From Camarhynchus parvulus (lineage: Eukaryota > Chordata > Aves > Passeriformes > Thraupidae), in NCBI RefSeq assembly GCF_901933205.1, contig NC_044572.1, positions 113,534,965 through 113,598,964 on the forward strand: a DNA stretch of 64,000 nt, read 5' to 3'. The notes under the pieces were generated by a model. It ran no database searches, was not told the DNA's origin, and saw only the letters and a list, made by a program, of their open reading frames with translations. The translations under genes and the position numbers were made by a program. Position 1 is the stretch's first letter, and every line of letters starts with the position of its first letter. Below, piece after piece: positions 24,727 through 38,200 of this stretch.

Positions 24727-25810
24727 TTATCGAGAAAATTTAGCATGTGTTAAAGAGAGAAAAGGAATCTTGGTTATAGATTAAAGTCCAAAACAGAGTT
24801 TTTAAGTATTTGCAGAGGGGTTGTTGACCCTTTAGAGACCCATGCACATAATCAATTCAAGGACAATTACAGGAAGGAGTCATGCAATCACTGGTATTCA
24901 TTATAATTGCAAATAGTAGGAAAATATCTGATTCTTTTGCTTATGCTGATGAGTTAGTAATAGATTAGAGAAAAAATGATACTGTAGGCTAAGACAGGCT
25001 GTGTATTGAAAGCTATTAGAGGATACATTTGAATTGTATTTTATTTTTATCTCTCTTTAATAAAAATCAGCAATGGAGACACTTTTTCCCTTCTCATTTA
25101 TTAGATGAGGTTTGTACAAGGCTCTACTTTTGGTATATAATCATCCGTACAAAAACTATCATTATGTTTATATTTCACTAATTTCTTACACCGTTTTAAA
25201 AATAGCTATTGCTATAGAGTTTAAAAATCAGCTACAATCATATGTTGCAAGACTAGGTGGTATTTACAACATAGTGGTATCTTACATTTCTTACAAGGAC
25301 TTTATTAGGACAGGAGTAAGTTGAATAAACATAATTCACTCCAGACTACTGTTAACTTGCCACCTACTACCCAAAAGAATATTCAGAAGAAAAGATTACA
25401 GAAATTAATATCTAAAAGCCCAGCAAAACCCTGCTGTATCTATTTATGAAAATGACATCTTTAACAGTGTGCCTGATTTCATCTGCAAGATCAGTTATCT
25501 CCATCATTCAAACCCCATCTGAAATATTCCAATACTTGACCATCCAAATGCCAGAATAAACATAAAAATGGCAATAGTATATGGTGAAAATCCAAATCCC
25601 AATGAATTTTATTCTTCAAATCTCACTGCATTCATGGCACACCCACAAGCTGTGAAACAATCAGGTCCTAGAAAAAAACCTTATGAGGACAAAGGAGCTT
25701 CCCTTATAGTGTTCACCTTATCAGTTAAAAAGCCAGATTTAATCAAATGAAAACATTCCTTTACCAAAATAGGTTAATTCTCTAAAGATGCCATGAGGTT
25801 TTATGAGCGA
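24727..25810. other. Unique AT-rich noncoding stretch
   Basis: No repeat or exon is recognised. Two small plus frames, 25112-25324 (70 codons) and 25568-25750 (60 codons), are within chance expectation and resemble nothing known. Confidence 0.6.
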
Positions 25811-25930
25811 ACTTATCCAACACTACACAGAAACTAGACTAGGTGTCTGAAATCTGCATCTAATCTGGCCTTAAATGCTTCCAGGGATGGAGAATCAATT
25901 TTTACTACATGTCCTGGTTCCCTCTCCAGT
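25811..25930 (-). mobile_element. Old, diverged CR1 LINE scrap
   Basis: The plus strand carries a diverged reverse complement of a CR1 3' region. ACTAGACTAGGTGTCTGAAA aligns in phase with the family's ACTAGACCAGGTTGCTCAAA, and CATCTAATCTGGCC followed by CTTCCAGGGATGG matches closely. The terminal ATTCTATGAT-type repeat is not recognisable. Divergence is higher than in the other copies, so this is probably one of the oldest CR1 insertions here. The edges are approximate. Confidence 0.7.
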
Positions 25931-26422
25931 ATATGCCAAACAGACCAGGACTGGAACTTATAAAAACCTCACAACAGCAAACCAATAAAAATAAGTGCCT
26001 CTTTGTATTAAAAATCTACTGGCAAAAGTCCTGGACATGTATAAGAACTAAGAAGACAATTAGGCTGTGAAGATGGAACCTTGAGGCTGTAGGAATCACC
26101 TACAGAGTTTATGAACAGGAGGAGGCCTGGGAAATGAGGTCTGAGTTAATAATATCAATGTTGGAAAAAAGCCCAGATTTCATATGGTGCTTAAATACAC
26201 AGTCTAAGCGCAGATATGCCTTTGATGACATATAAAACCTTTTCACTGAGTCTTACTTCAGGCAACCTTATCCTGAAATGATAATCTAGTGTTATAAGCA
26301 ATAATTCTTTGTCAACTTTTCCCCTGAAGAACTGAATAACTTACTGCTTCTCCCTTGCTAACAGGGAGCAAGGGAGGATTTGCTAACAGGACTTACCATG
26401 CATTTTATCTAATTGTTAAACA

Positions 26423-26489
26423 TAATTAAGCTAAACATAATTAAATTAAAGTCAGAACTAATTAAGCTAAATATAATTAAAGTCAGAAC
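26423..26489. repeat. Imperfect tandem duplication, 36 + 31 bp
   Basis: The unit TAATTAAGCTAAACATAATT plus a segment ending GTCAGAAC occurs at 26423-26458. It is repeated at 26459-26489 with one substitution and a 5-bp TTAAA deletion. It is a local slippage-type duplication in an A/T-rich patch. Confidence 0.85.
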
Positions 26490-27372
26490 AAGTGTTTCCA
26501 AACACTAATTATATTAATCTTTGCTGATTTTTTTTCAGACTTAAAAAGAGATATTGAGATACTTTGGGTTTTTTGATTCTCCAGGTTTTCTACAAAAATA
26601 TAGTATTCTCTGTGTACATAGTCTCTCACAACATACCTTTTGATAGCTAAGTTATCAAATCCTCCTCAAAATGAGAATAAAAGTAACTGCATGCTTGGTT
26701 GAATCAGCATAGCCAGGAGGAAGAAGGTGTTCCACTATATTAGCCAGAGAAGGAAAATGGAAAAAACTGCTATGAATTTATCAATGGAGTGAGCTAAAGG
26801 TTTTAACAAAACAGGGTAACAGAAAAAAATCCATTGTCATAGCTGAAAATGATATAGAAAACCTTTTAAAACCCCCATCTATTTCTAATATAATTTGCTC
26901 TGGGTTTATATCTCTATAATTTATTGATTTGAACCACCATATAGTCTATATCCCTGGGGACAAGATTAGAAAGCCAGATACAGGATAAAACATAAGTCTG
27001 CAATGTCTTCAAAGACTCTAGCAAGGACAAGAACTGATTCCACTGGAGGCATCAACTGTAATTCTCAAAGCCAGGCTATACTCATTCATGATCTATAGTT
27101 TTAACATTTTAATTTGAGCATTTAGATTGGTAAATTTAGCCTACAAGCAATTCTGGAATGTAGCAACCAAACATAAAAATATTCTGCTAAATATTAATTA
27201 TGGCATTATGTTACGCAGAATAAACTCAGAGAATAAAAAATATAGGGGAAAAAAGTTTTGAAGTACTAAATGAAGCTCAGTAAAGGAAGTAAAATATAAA
27301 AATCCAGTACCTTGATTTGTCAAACATTTCCACCAGCCTGCCGCCTTCAGCTCACAGCAGTGGCTACAGCAT

Positions 27373-27459
27373 CTTCTGCCCTTCTGCTCTTTCTGTAGCT
27401 ACTACTACTTCTGCCCTTCTACTCTTTCTGTAACTCAGTATGAGTTACTCAATATGAGA
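27373..27459. repeat. Two adjacent short tandem duplications (35-bp and 14-bp periods)
   Basis: CTTCTGCCCTTCTGCTCTTT..CTGTAGCT at 27373 recurs 35 bp later at 27408 with two substitutions. It is followed at once by ACTCAGTATGAGTT and ACTCAATATGAGAC, a second duplication with a 14-bp period (about 27433-27459). Both are low copy and look like replication slippage. Confidence 0.85.
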
Positions 27460-28577
27460 CAAAACTGAGGCCTCTCATTTTTAGCTAAGAACCAACCCAA
27501 GCAATACTGAAAGGATTTTATTTCAAAGTTTCTACCCAGTCCATAAGCTAAAATCTGACAGGATGACTCCATTTAATATCCTGCCCATTTTTCACAACTC
27601 AGCAAACTCCAGATACTCTTCTGTACAGAACAAAACACACATTGTCCAGCATGAATACTCAATAGCATGCAATTAACCCTAGCATTCCCCCATGCACAAA
27701 TACACACACACTCATACAGCTTTGTGCTTATCTATAAGGTTTGCCAGACACCCTAAGATTCTTGTGAACTTCCATAAGGGACATGTGCTTTCATAGACCT
27801 GAGTTGTCCTCTTTTACAGGGCTTGGTCAATCACATGTGACGGAAGGAGAATCACAGTTTTCTCAGTGTGATCTGGGTGTGACACTGCTTATGAGGACTT
27901 TGTTCCAGAGGAGAACAAATAATGTAGATTTAAAGGTTTTCATGTCGTGTTTGTGAGTGTGCAGAGTATTCACTGAAAATTAGTCGGGCCTGGTCTCATA
28001 GGTCATCTACATGACTTTGGAAAACTGCAGGTTTCTGCTGAGTCCATTACTAATCTAATTTTTCACTGAACATTTGCTGATTTCAATAATGATGTAGCAG
28101 TGGCTCAGGTTTAAAGAAATACAGGAGAAGCCAAGGAAGACCTAGAAATAATCAAAGCCAACTTTTGTTTCAGAGAGGTTGGCAATGCCTTTTTTCTCAC
28201 TTTCCTTGTGTTCTGGCACAGAAGTTGGTATCAGACCTCAGGACATTTTTCTCTTCTCCCAACCAAAGCGAGGTTGGACCTACACAGAGCTGGTTAGTGT
28301 TGAGAGGTGTGTTGCACCCTGGCAGTGTCAGGCAGTCAGAATAAGCAGAGAAAATAACACAGTCCCTCTGGATTTAATAAACCTTTTTATGATTAACTTT
28401 CCTTTTCCCTTTTTTTTAGCAGAAAAATACCAGTGGGCAAGGTGGGGAAAATGAAATATGCTGGGGAAAGATTTGCTGAATGAAGGAGCTGGGGTTTGGT
28501 GGCAAAAGTGAGTAGAATTCCTCTTTATAATCTTGTCTTTTTCCATTCTGCTGTTCAGAGGCTGAAACTGAGAATAT

Positions 28578-29045
28578 TTGTTGCAAACTACTTTGATAGA
28601 GAGCTATTTGCTCCTCACTACTCCGTTTTTCACACTTCTTTCAGAATTCAAATTTATCTCTGGACTCATCCCACTTTCCTCTGACTCTTATCATCTCACT
28701 TTTTCTGGACTCCTTCTTCGCTGTGACATTCCCTTTTCTCATTCAGAGCCACTTATGTCCCCCAGCTCCAGCCTCCAGCCCACCAGGTCAGCCTTCTCTC
28801 TATCCTCCATGGACTCCTCCAACAGCTTCAAATGTTTCCTGCTCAGAAGAGCCCCAAGCTATCCCATGTCTGTTTACAGCATCCTTAATGCAGTAACATC
28901 TCCTTCCTGTGCCTCTAAACCAAGACTTGACATTCCTGCCTGGCACACTTGTCTGTTAATGAAGGGAGCAATTTTAAAAATGGCTATTGTTTTAAGCAGC
29001 AGCCTTCTTTGTCTTCTATCAAAATGCCTAACAGAGGATGAGTGA
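28578..29045 (+). other. Unassigned 155-codon open frame, probably chance
   Basis: The frame translates to a Ser/Leu-rich product with no recognisable domain. It runs through a pyrimidine-rich patch that suppresses stops. There is no promoter, convincing splice site or known relative. I list it only because it is among the longest frames in the window. Confidence 0.1.
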
Positions 29046-30463
29046 GAGAAAGCATGTTTATGAGCTTCAAAGAGAGTCAAAGGGGACTCACTATTATTCA
29101 GTGCAAGCTGGACTAATACATCACTTTTCACAGAAAAAGATAAACAAGTAACAGGGTATTGAGCAAATATAGTTCCATTGCCCAGAATGGGTCTGAGTAA
29201 TTCCACCTTTCATCCAAGCATGCTATTCAACAGAAGTGGCCTGATTCAACAAATGAGAAAAATTTGCATCTTACAACATATATTTCAAATCAATCTATTA
29301 AAAATCCAAACCCGAAAAGATAGAACTTGTAGGAAGTTTCAATTGATAAGCAAGTTGTGGCTGAAGAAGTTAAAAACTGGGAGTTACATTTAGACTCTCT
29401 TAACCACTTGGTAATGGTGGTAAATTTCTTACCACTGACTTTATGAGGTGGTCTCAGTTGAGAAAGTCTCATCAAAACTGATGTAAGGGCTAGTCTTAAC
29501 AAGGAATATGTTGCTGCTTTGCTTTAGATCCATCCATGTTCCTAGTAGAGTTGTAAATTCCCAGATTATTTCCAGTACAGGATCCTGAGGCTGTTGCAGG
29601 GATGTACTTTATGAGTTTCTGATGCTGACACACAAGACTCCTCCACTGCACGTCCTTAACTTGTGCTGCTGTTCTGGTGCCAGTGGCTGTAGCAGTGAAG
29701 ACTTGCACATACCTTTGATAACAACTCAATCAAATTGTTTTGTGGCCCCTGACAGTACTGAGGAGACAGAATAAGCACAGTTCCTCATTGTTGATGATGG
29801 TTTTCAAGCCTGCTTCAGTGAAAAATACAGTTAACTTTAAAATCGGCATGAGGAATAGTGTGGTCAATTTTCAGTGAAAATTATTGTAGAGGCAAATAAA
29901 AAGAGTGACAAAAAATTGTCTTCCCTGCTTGAATTTGACTATATTTCTATTACACATGAGGTCAGCAGGATGTGATTTCTGAATTATTCATCAGGATCTT
30001 TCTAGTACAGGAGGTACACAGCTGTAGACTGAGCAATTTCTATATTCACTATATCACAGAAATGGTTTGGCAGGAGAGGCTACTGGTTGCTAAATAGCTA
30101 TTCACAGCAACAAAACCAGGACTTAAATACATCCAGTATTGGTTGGGTTTGTTGGTTTTTGGTGGGATTTTCTTTTTTTTTTGGTTGGTCTTTTTTTTCC
30201 TGTAGCAGTTGGTAATAACAGACAAAAAGAGACAGGGAAAAAAGAAATGGGCAATAATGCTAGTACGAAAATTAATAGATGTAGAACATTCCTCTGGCCA
30301 CTCCTATGGCAGCTTACAAGAGCTTATTGTTTTTAAACACTGGGTATAAGGGTTTCAAAGAAAACATCTTTCTCTTTTTTTAAATTTTTTCCAGCTGCTC
30401 TAATTGCCCTTTTCTTTGTATTAGCAAATATAAAAATTCAAAGGTCGTTCATGACTGTAATAA

Positions 30464-30617
30464 TTCCCCATCCCTGGAGGAGTTCAAGGTCGGTCTGGGT
30501 AGGCTTTGAGCAACCTGGTCTGATGGAAGATGTCTCTGCCCATGGCAGCTGGGTTGAAATGAGATGATTTAAGGTCCCTATCAACCCAAACCATTCCATG
30601 TTTCTGTGATTCTATAG
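30464..30617 (+). mobile_element. CR1 LINE, 3' terminal fragment
   Basis: The plus strand reads CCCCATCCCTGGAGGAGTTC, then CAACCTGGTCTGATGGAAG, then AAGGTCCCTATCAACCC, and ends TTTCTGTGATTCTATAG. This is the canonical 3' end of an avian CR1 in sense orientation, including its terminal octamer-like repeat. About 154 bp survives. No coding sequence beyond the last residues of the polyprotein is retained. Confidence 0.92.
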
Positions 30618-33600
30618 ACTCATAAAGTCAGTTTTGAGAAATAAAAATACTTGAGAGCTGCTTTTTCTCATTGCATATCTGCTACCTGGCACTGAGAAAA
30701 TGTGGTTATTGGAGTCACATACTGCAACTTTTGAGTAATTTTCTTGGTTTTCTGAAAAAAAATCAAGAATAAAAAAGATCACTAATTAAAAATAAGCAGC
30801 TACTCAGTTTATTTGCATTTCTTAAATCACTGCCTAACAGACTTTAAACTTCCTTGAGAAAAAAACAAAATAATATTTGGATCAGCTGTTCTCTGCTTTC
30901 AGCCTCTGGAGTGAAGGAAGTGTCATAAACGACTTTTAACATACTTTATGTCCCTGGTACAAATCAATCAGATGTAATGGCGTAAGAACACAAAACTTTC
31001 CATCAGAAAAGAAGAAAATAATTTTTAAGATGATAAAATGACTAGTTTTTCTAAATGAGCCATCTCCTTGAACCTTCACAAATTAAGAGTCAGATGTTCC
31101 AGATGGGCTCTTAATAATTCTCACTTGTAACGAGGAAATGCAAGTACTAAAAAATCGGTAATAGTAACTGCAGCCAATCAGAAATTTTTGCTGGGAAAAA
31201 AACTTTTTCAGATTTGGCATGTTCCTCAGGTAAGTCTATATCAATGACACTTTCTGCAGACAATTCTCCCTGCAGATGTTTCTGGTCAGTGTTTCCCCCA
31301 TGACTTACACAACTTCCTATTTGCTGATTAAAATGTCAACTGAAGATCAAAGTTTCAGAATGTTCTGGAAGTTTAGTCTCATAAGCACCAAGCCTGCCCT
31401 CCGTTCTCCAGAGAATTGTTTTGTTACATATTATTATAAAGACCTTTTTTTTCCACAAGAAAAAAATGGGAAGGGGGGCTTCATCCTTGCACCTCTGTAA
31501 GGATAGCAGACATCAGGATTATGGCATAGGTTAGTTGGATTTTTTTGGCAGAACAAGGCTCTGTGCAATCCAGAGCATCAGAGTAACCCCTGCTTTGAGC
31601 AGGAGATGGGACTCCAAACCTGTATCAGCCCATTATCTGTGATTTTATTTTCACTTGGTGCTTTTCTAAATGTCCTGGATTGAGGGGTGTGTGGTGTGTA
31701 TCATCACCATTGTTAACCAAAGGTAATTAGAGGACAAAGTTAGAACCTCTTGCTCCTTCTTTTGTCTTCTTATTTCTCAATATTTATTCAATATTTATTT
31801 ATTATTTATTTATTTCAATTTATTCACCCACAATTGCACTTCCTGTTTCATATGCTTTTTTCTGCTTTGCAGGCTGCATCCTCATATGTATGGGAAACAA
31901 CAGTGTTAATGTTAATGTAAGGCTGCTGTGAGAGGCATTTAAGATCTTTCTGGTGAGATAGCCAGGTGACTGAAGTGCTGGTTTGAGTGGTGTTGCTGGT
32001 GTATGTGGCAGTAATTCAAACTGGGAACTAGAAAACATGAAGATCTATCTTTGATCAAGATCTTTGCCATGTTTCACAGTTTTACTGCAGTGTTAAAAGA
32101 GAATGCCATCACTTGCATCTCAGATGTAATTACCATGTTTTCTTTTGGTCTGATAGGAAGGAAGAGGTGTCAGCATTTGCAAGTGGAATGATTCACTAAA
32201 CATTAGAATGTCATTTATCTTTTCTTTGCCAGTGATGTAGTATTTGGTGAAATAATGCTGGGCTGTCAGTCTGCTGTCAGTCTACAGAGTTCAGAGTAAT
32301 CTGTCTGTTGGATATTAGACAAATTAAATTTTTCAAGTTTCTGAAACAAAAAAAAATTTTTTTGCCATTTTCAGTGTTGTTCATAGCGAAACAAAAGTAA
32401 CGATACTCAAAGTGTGGAATTGGTGCTCCACTGGCAGCTATAGGAATATCAGGCAATTTTGCAGATATATCCACCTGTTGTTTCTAATTTCAGAAGAGAC
32501 TGAGAAAGGAGCACTTAATCTCTAGCAGGATGATTTCTAACCTGTAATAGGATGAATTTTACCAGCAAATCTGTTTCCCCTGCAATTTAGAATTACTGTC
32601 CCTTATATCTGTTGTTTTTGCAAATGAACAACATTTTATGATGTTATGGACTTAGCAAACCAACAGGAATCCAGCACACACTAGATCTTAAGTGCCATAA
32701 CATGGTTTTAAACCTACATGGTTGCTGAAGCATCCTAATTTTAATTATCAAAACTCTCTGCTGTGCTGGAAAATATTTTTGAATGCATATACACTGACTT
32801 CTACTTTGATCACTAAAAAATCAGGAATTTATTGAGAAATGACAGCATTATTTCAGCACTTTTCAGGCAGTCAGAAGTATAAAATAGAAAAAGCTTCTTT
32901 ACCTGACTGTAAGCTGGAGAATTGTTTAAATACAAACCCACAGAGACAGATATACAAATATTTTTCTTAATACATGCCAAAATGAGAACCACATAAAACT
33001 GGAGAGATTGTGCCTTCAAAAACAGAGGCTAGGTATGGAAAAGAAAACCTGTAATGTGGCAATTAGTGTAGCATATTGATGTTCACCATTTTTTAGCAAA
33101 AAAAATTTTGGATGGAATATTATCTGATGTGTTTATAAAATGTGCTATTAACCTTACCTGATTTCTTGTAAATGTACTACCATACCAACTATATGCTACA
33201 GAAGATTCCCTGCAGTTGAGCTCTAAAGCAAGTTTAAGTGATGCCGCTCATGTGTTGTTGCCAATAGAGATACTCAGACTGAAAAGGGGACCTTGTTTAC
33301 TGTCCTCATTGAAACCATGGAAGTTGCCATGATGTGACAACACTGCCATTTTGATCTCTCCTTGCTTGTCTCCAGGGGCCTGGTTCCACAGCACACATAT
33401 ATGCTGGTTTACTCCTGGACATCCTGCTGAAGCAAGCCAAGTGACTGTGTTTAAGAAGCTGGAGCAGAGTTCATCACAGGATGTGCTCCAGGCAGACACT
33501 GTGTACAGTCTGAACCATCTTCATCTCTGGCACACCTCACCCTCCTGGACAGTGTCATGCTTTGATGTGTGCACAATATCCTCCCTCAGTGCCAGGTTGA

Positions 33601-35160
33601 CTGCCAAACCAGTAGGTTTTGAGATAAACCTCCCGTTATCTGTGGTATTTTGAAAAAATGAAAAGACAGCCCACATTAAAAAAAAAATAATTCTTCAGTT
33701 TGTATGGTGTGCAGTGTACATGAAATCTGTCTTGAAGCCAGCTATCATTGTTCAAAATTCAGGGTTTTATACTCATTCATTAAACAGGGCCCTAAGCAAA
33801 CCCTGTTTAAGTACTATGCAGTAAGACAATGGCCAAATAAAGGTGGAATTAGACTGTATACTGTGTATTTGTCAGCTGACCCCTTTTAAATTCCTAAACC
33901 TGTGGGTTAAGGTGACATTAATCCAAAATTAAATACACAAACACAGACACACAATCACATTAGCCACTATGACCTTATTTTGCCATGGAAGTTACTTGCA
34001 CAGGATGCAAACAATGAGTCTACTGATTACTTTTTTATTTATTAATCACAAGCAACTGCTGTTTACATGCCACTTACTGATCTTTGTATTTAGCCTTTTG
34101 AGCACTCACTGTGCCTTCAGTCAGATGTCTGAAACAAAATTATTCTGAAGTGCAGGGAAACAGAAGGCAGACAAAAAGACCAACCACTGAGTTATGATTT
34201 TGCTCATAATTTATAAATGTCTTCATTATCATAATTTCTTAAAGAACTTACAAGAAAAAGTATGGCTGATGGCATATTAGCTACTTGAGTCTCTATCACT
34301 AATAATGCAGTAGTAATTAGTTTACTTGCTTCTTAAGTAAGATGTAGCTTCTTTTATGACCAAATACCTTATATCAGTAGGTTGAGTGTAGATGGTCTTT
34401 AAATGTATTTTGTTGCATTGTTGACTAATATTTTCATATTGCAGGACCAGATTATTTTGGAGGCTAGGGATCTGAAAACTGAGATGTTTGGTTCCTGGTA
34501 AGCAAGGCAATTCAGGTTTTCTTTCGAGTACTGACACATTCTTATTCCTCACTGATCAGTAGATATTTAAAAAGAAAGTTATGCAGAATTTTAGTGAAGA
34601 AACATATGGACATTTACTGAATTCAATGTTGGTGACATCCATCTCAATACTGTCTTTTTCTCATTCCTGCTTATGATAACTCTGTAGCTTTGTGAAGGAA
34701 GGTAAGGGACCAGTACAACTTAAATTGTTTCTTAGTGTAGGAAGTAAAATATGAAAAATTGTCACAAAATGAACACCTGTTTTACTTTTCACCAAAGAGA
34801 AAATTTTGTGTCTACTATTCATAATCTATCCATTTCTGAGTTTATATCACATTCTAAATCCATCCTGAATGGCAAATGATTGGTTGTTTAAAACCAAACA
34901 AATAGCACAAAATCAGAAGTAAATCGTAATCTACATCTGTTTCTTGCAACATGAAGCTCCATCTCCAAGGTACTTCATTATTTCTGAGAGCTGAGCTGAA
35001 GCTGGAGCAGCACAGCTGAGGTAGAGCTCTGTTAAGCTTATGCAGAAACCATCAGTAACAGCCAGTAAATTTCTTGTAAAAGGTGTTTTATTTAATTTAC
35101 CAAATTCTCTTAATTTAAAGAGGAATCTATTAGACTATTTAAGCCCCAGATAATGTGAGT
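30618..35160. other. Unique AT-rich noncoding stretch
   Basis: There is no gene or interspersed repeat that I can name. An A/T microsatellite-like run lies at 31780-31824. Several minus and plus frames of 60-100 codons, including 100 codons at 33351-33653, resemble nothing known. A short inverted pair AAACAGGG/CCCTGTTT occurs near 33783-33810. Confidence 0.6.
31780..31824. repeat. Degenerate TTTA microsatellite
   Basis: Repeated ATATTTATT and ATTTATTT words form an imperfect (TTTA)n run of about 45 bp. Confidence 0.75.
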
Positions 35161-35238
35161 TTGGTAAACAATCTGCTGTTCACATTGTGCAGCAGGAAGG
35201 TTGCACAATGTGAACAGCATATATTATATATTTATCAA
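35161..35238. repeat. Near-perfect inverted repeat forming a hairpin
   Basis: Positions 35174-35191 and 35202-35219 are exact reverse complements over 18 bp (core GTTCACATTGTGCA and TGCACAATGTGAAC). The stem extends inward by a G-U and a C-G pair (35192-35193 with 35200-35201), leaving a 6-nt loop. Beyond an asymmetric internal bulge, TTGGTAAA (35161-35168) can pair with TTTATCAA (35231-35238). The whole spans about 78 nt, the size of a microRNA precursor. The upper stem is unusually perfect for an old microRNA and looks more like a young inverted duplication or a miniature palindromic insertion. The left arm shares TTCACATTGTGC with my memory of the miR-130a passenger strand, but the right arm does not match the mature miR-130 guide. 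I do not assign it to that family. Transcription direction is unknown. Confidence 0.85.
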
Positions 35239-38200
35239 TGGCTTAGGAACAAAAAAGAACAACATTCAAAATGATTATTTAATTTGAAATTTACCAAACT
35301 ATTTACAGAAATTAGTACTGAGCAGGTATTTTCCACTTATCCATTAACAGGGTAAATCCATGGAATAGCTCAAGACTATGTTATTGCACTTGATAAGTCA
35401 TATATAAGTGGTGTAAGAGAAACAAAGTTTGAAAATGTAATTATATCAGCATGAACTTTTCCCCATAGTGTGGTAATGGTTATATGACACTGTCTTTTGG
35501 AAATTGGAGCTTTCTTTTTCAAATGTTCTGGCTCCTAGAGTGTTAAAGAAGTATTTCAATGAAAAAAAACTGTCTCAAGGATTTTTACTGTGAATTAATT
35601 TATTTTCTTTAACATTCCATTCTGCACTGTAAAGATTAACAATGCACAAAAAACTATTTCCTTCCCTACATTTACTCTCTTGTGCTATATAGTAAAATTA
35701 GAGTTATGAGTAATGGATCAGTTATGACAACATTTATATTAGAAGCTGAAACATTTTCCTGCTGCAAATCCCACCATTTTCATCCCAGACACATTGATGG
35801 GACATTGTTTTGTCAGCAGGATGCAGAAGCAGAACAAAAATAAATATAATTTACAAATTTAAATATGTTAAGAAAAGAATATGTAATTACAATTTTACCC
35901 CAAATTTGGTATAAGATACATTGGTCTAAATAAGGAGAAACCTGATGGAAACTAATTACATTAGTTCTGCTTCACTTCATTGTAATCAACAGAATAATTT
36001 TCCCTCTGCAGGAAAAAAAATATAAAATCTTTATTTCTCAGAAACCTTTCTTAGACATGTGAAAGACAATAACCTCTCTAAAGAAAAAAACAGGGAGAAT
36101 TGGAATAGCTTGTAGAAGTCAGAGTAATATTCATTACCATTTTTACTGATGTTGCCTATCTGGAACAGAGTCGTAAATAAAGGGATAATAAATGAAGGGA
36201 CCCTATTACCATGTGTAGACTGGTGTGTTGTGTATCATGGCATGTCATAGGGTCCTTCTTGCCCAGGCCTCCAGAAGGGTGAGCTGCTGGAGACCCAGTT
36301 TGGATGCAGCATCCTTGCTGTGACATGTCCGGCCTGGCAGAGCCTGGAGCAAGGGGTCTCACAGAAGTTGGCTGATGAATGACTCAAATGCTGGAACTTC
36401 TGCTTTTCCCAGCTGGGAAGATTTCCTGGCTTCTTCCATATTCATCCTCAGTAGCCTTGCATGCCCATCCACCTGACTGACTCAGCTCCATGATTAACGA
36501 TGGCTGATCACGTCTCCCAGGTGCTGATGATATACTATTTTAAACCATCTCAGCTCAAATACCAGAGAAAAGGTGTTCTTTGACAGGCTGTGACAGGAAA
36601 ATCTGTGAGGAAGGGCATGGCTCTGCTGCCTAAACTCAGTTGACTGTAGAGTGGTGCATCAGACATTCTGGGATGATATCCCACCTGCTGTTAGCCTAGA
36701 AGCCTGTGGTTGTCTCAGGGAGCCGGTGGCATGTGAGTGCCATTCAAGTGGCACTTGATTCTTATGTGTAGGCAGTACATTTGAAAATTTCCTGTAAATG
36801 AAGGAATGGCATGAGGACCCTCACAAACCTGCTTTCATTATTTACCTCTGAAGACAGCAGAAATTATAAATGAAGGTTCAAAAAAATGTTTCCAAACTTT
36901 CTCACTTGTCCTCCAGCCTTTGAATCTGTATCAATTTTTATGCACATTTCCACATCAGAACTTAGAAGGAGGTGGACTGGCTTTTCTCAAGACAGAAATT
37001 GATCAAGACTTATGAATCCAAAGAGAAATATAAAATAAATAAAATCTAGAACTTGATGTGTTTGCTTGTAACAGCCATGCAGAAAGGTTTGAATACCTTC
37101 AGAAGTTAGCAGTGATTTCCCCTTTGTACCTCTGTAGTTTGAGCATCCAGATTACTGTACCACAGTATGACTCTCCACCACGAACTTCTCTGGTAGAAAA
37201 GTTGCTATCAGTTGAAAGTCTTGACAAGAAATAGAAAACTCCTGTGTGACATTCAACAAAGGAATTGTCATGAATCAGACTATATACAATTGAGAATAAA
37301 AAGTCTTTTTTAACTTTCAGTAAATCACTTAAAATTAAATGTCTCTAATTTAGGGCAATTATGCAAATGCTTCTTCAATGAATGAAGACCATGATCTGTT
37401 TAGTGTATTCTGTTAATGCAAACTTCACTCTGCTTTTATCTGGTATGATTAAGGCTGTCACTTAGAAAGACAAAGGTATTCAATGAAAATGACTATTGGT
37501 ACAGAATACTAAGTATATTCTAGTACCTGGTGAAGCTAGAAGTAAAAAAAGGGTGAAAAGGGGCAGGTAAGCAAATCCTGTTCTATCTAATGAAGAAAAG
37601 CATTAATAAAGGTTTTAAAAGTATCCTTTTCTTTCTCCTGGATTAGTTTAATTAAAAAAGAAGAAGGGGGGAGGTGGCTAAGGATATTATTGTGCATATG
37701 TGCTTTTCACATTGTTCCTTTAAGTATCATCAATATATCTTATTCTTTTTTTGTTGTATTTTTTTCCGTGTAATTCATATCATTCATTCATTAGTAATTA
37801 GTTGTAGCACTTCTGACACATTGCTATTTCCATGGAACTCCTGGAGTCTTCTGTAACTACTGCCTGATTAGAGGAAGGTTTTTCAACACTTGAAATTAGG
37901 TGTGTATAAGCTTGGGGAAACATTCCTCTTTGTGTTCATGTCTTAATAGAGAAGAACAAAATGTGCTGGTTGTTTTATAATCAACATAAAAATTCAAGAT
38001 CCCTCTTTCAGCTGGTTTGGAATTTAAACTAAAAGATCTGCTGAAATATAACGCCTGAAGGGTCCTCTAAATTTGTTGTACTGTCTGTTATTTATTAAGA
38101 ATTCTTTGGGATATGGACTTTTCTAGAAGAACTTTAGAGAGCTGACTCATTTGTAAAGATGCAGGGGACGCAACTGGTGAGAATAGATTACAATGTTTAC

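Larger units (their letters stand above)
25931..30463. other. Unique noncoding stretch with two small tandem duplications
   Basis: Apart from the duplications at 26423 and 27373, no repeat family is seen. The 155-codon plus frame at 28578-29045 is Ser/Leu-rich and lies in a pyrimidine-rich patch. It resembles no known protein and overlaps a 110-codon minus frame, so local composition probably explains both. A G/T-rich run lies at about 30140-30200. Confidence 0.55.

Noticed and set aside
30050..30085. ATATCACAGAAATGGTTTGG, resembling a CR1 3' end in reverse
   Set aside because: The resemblance stops after about 20 bp and the following sequence does not continue the family pattern.
35174..35219. 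Assignment of the hairpin to miR-130
   Set aside because: Only part of the passenger-strand-like arm matches from memory. The opposite arm is a perfect complement and does not match the mature guide.
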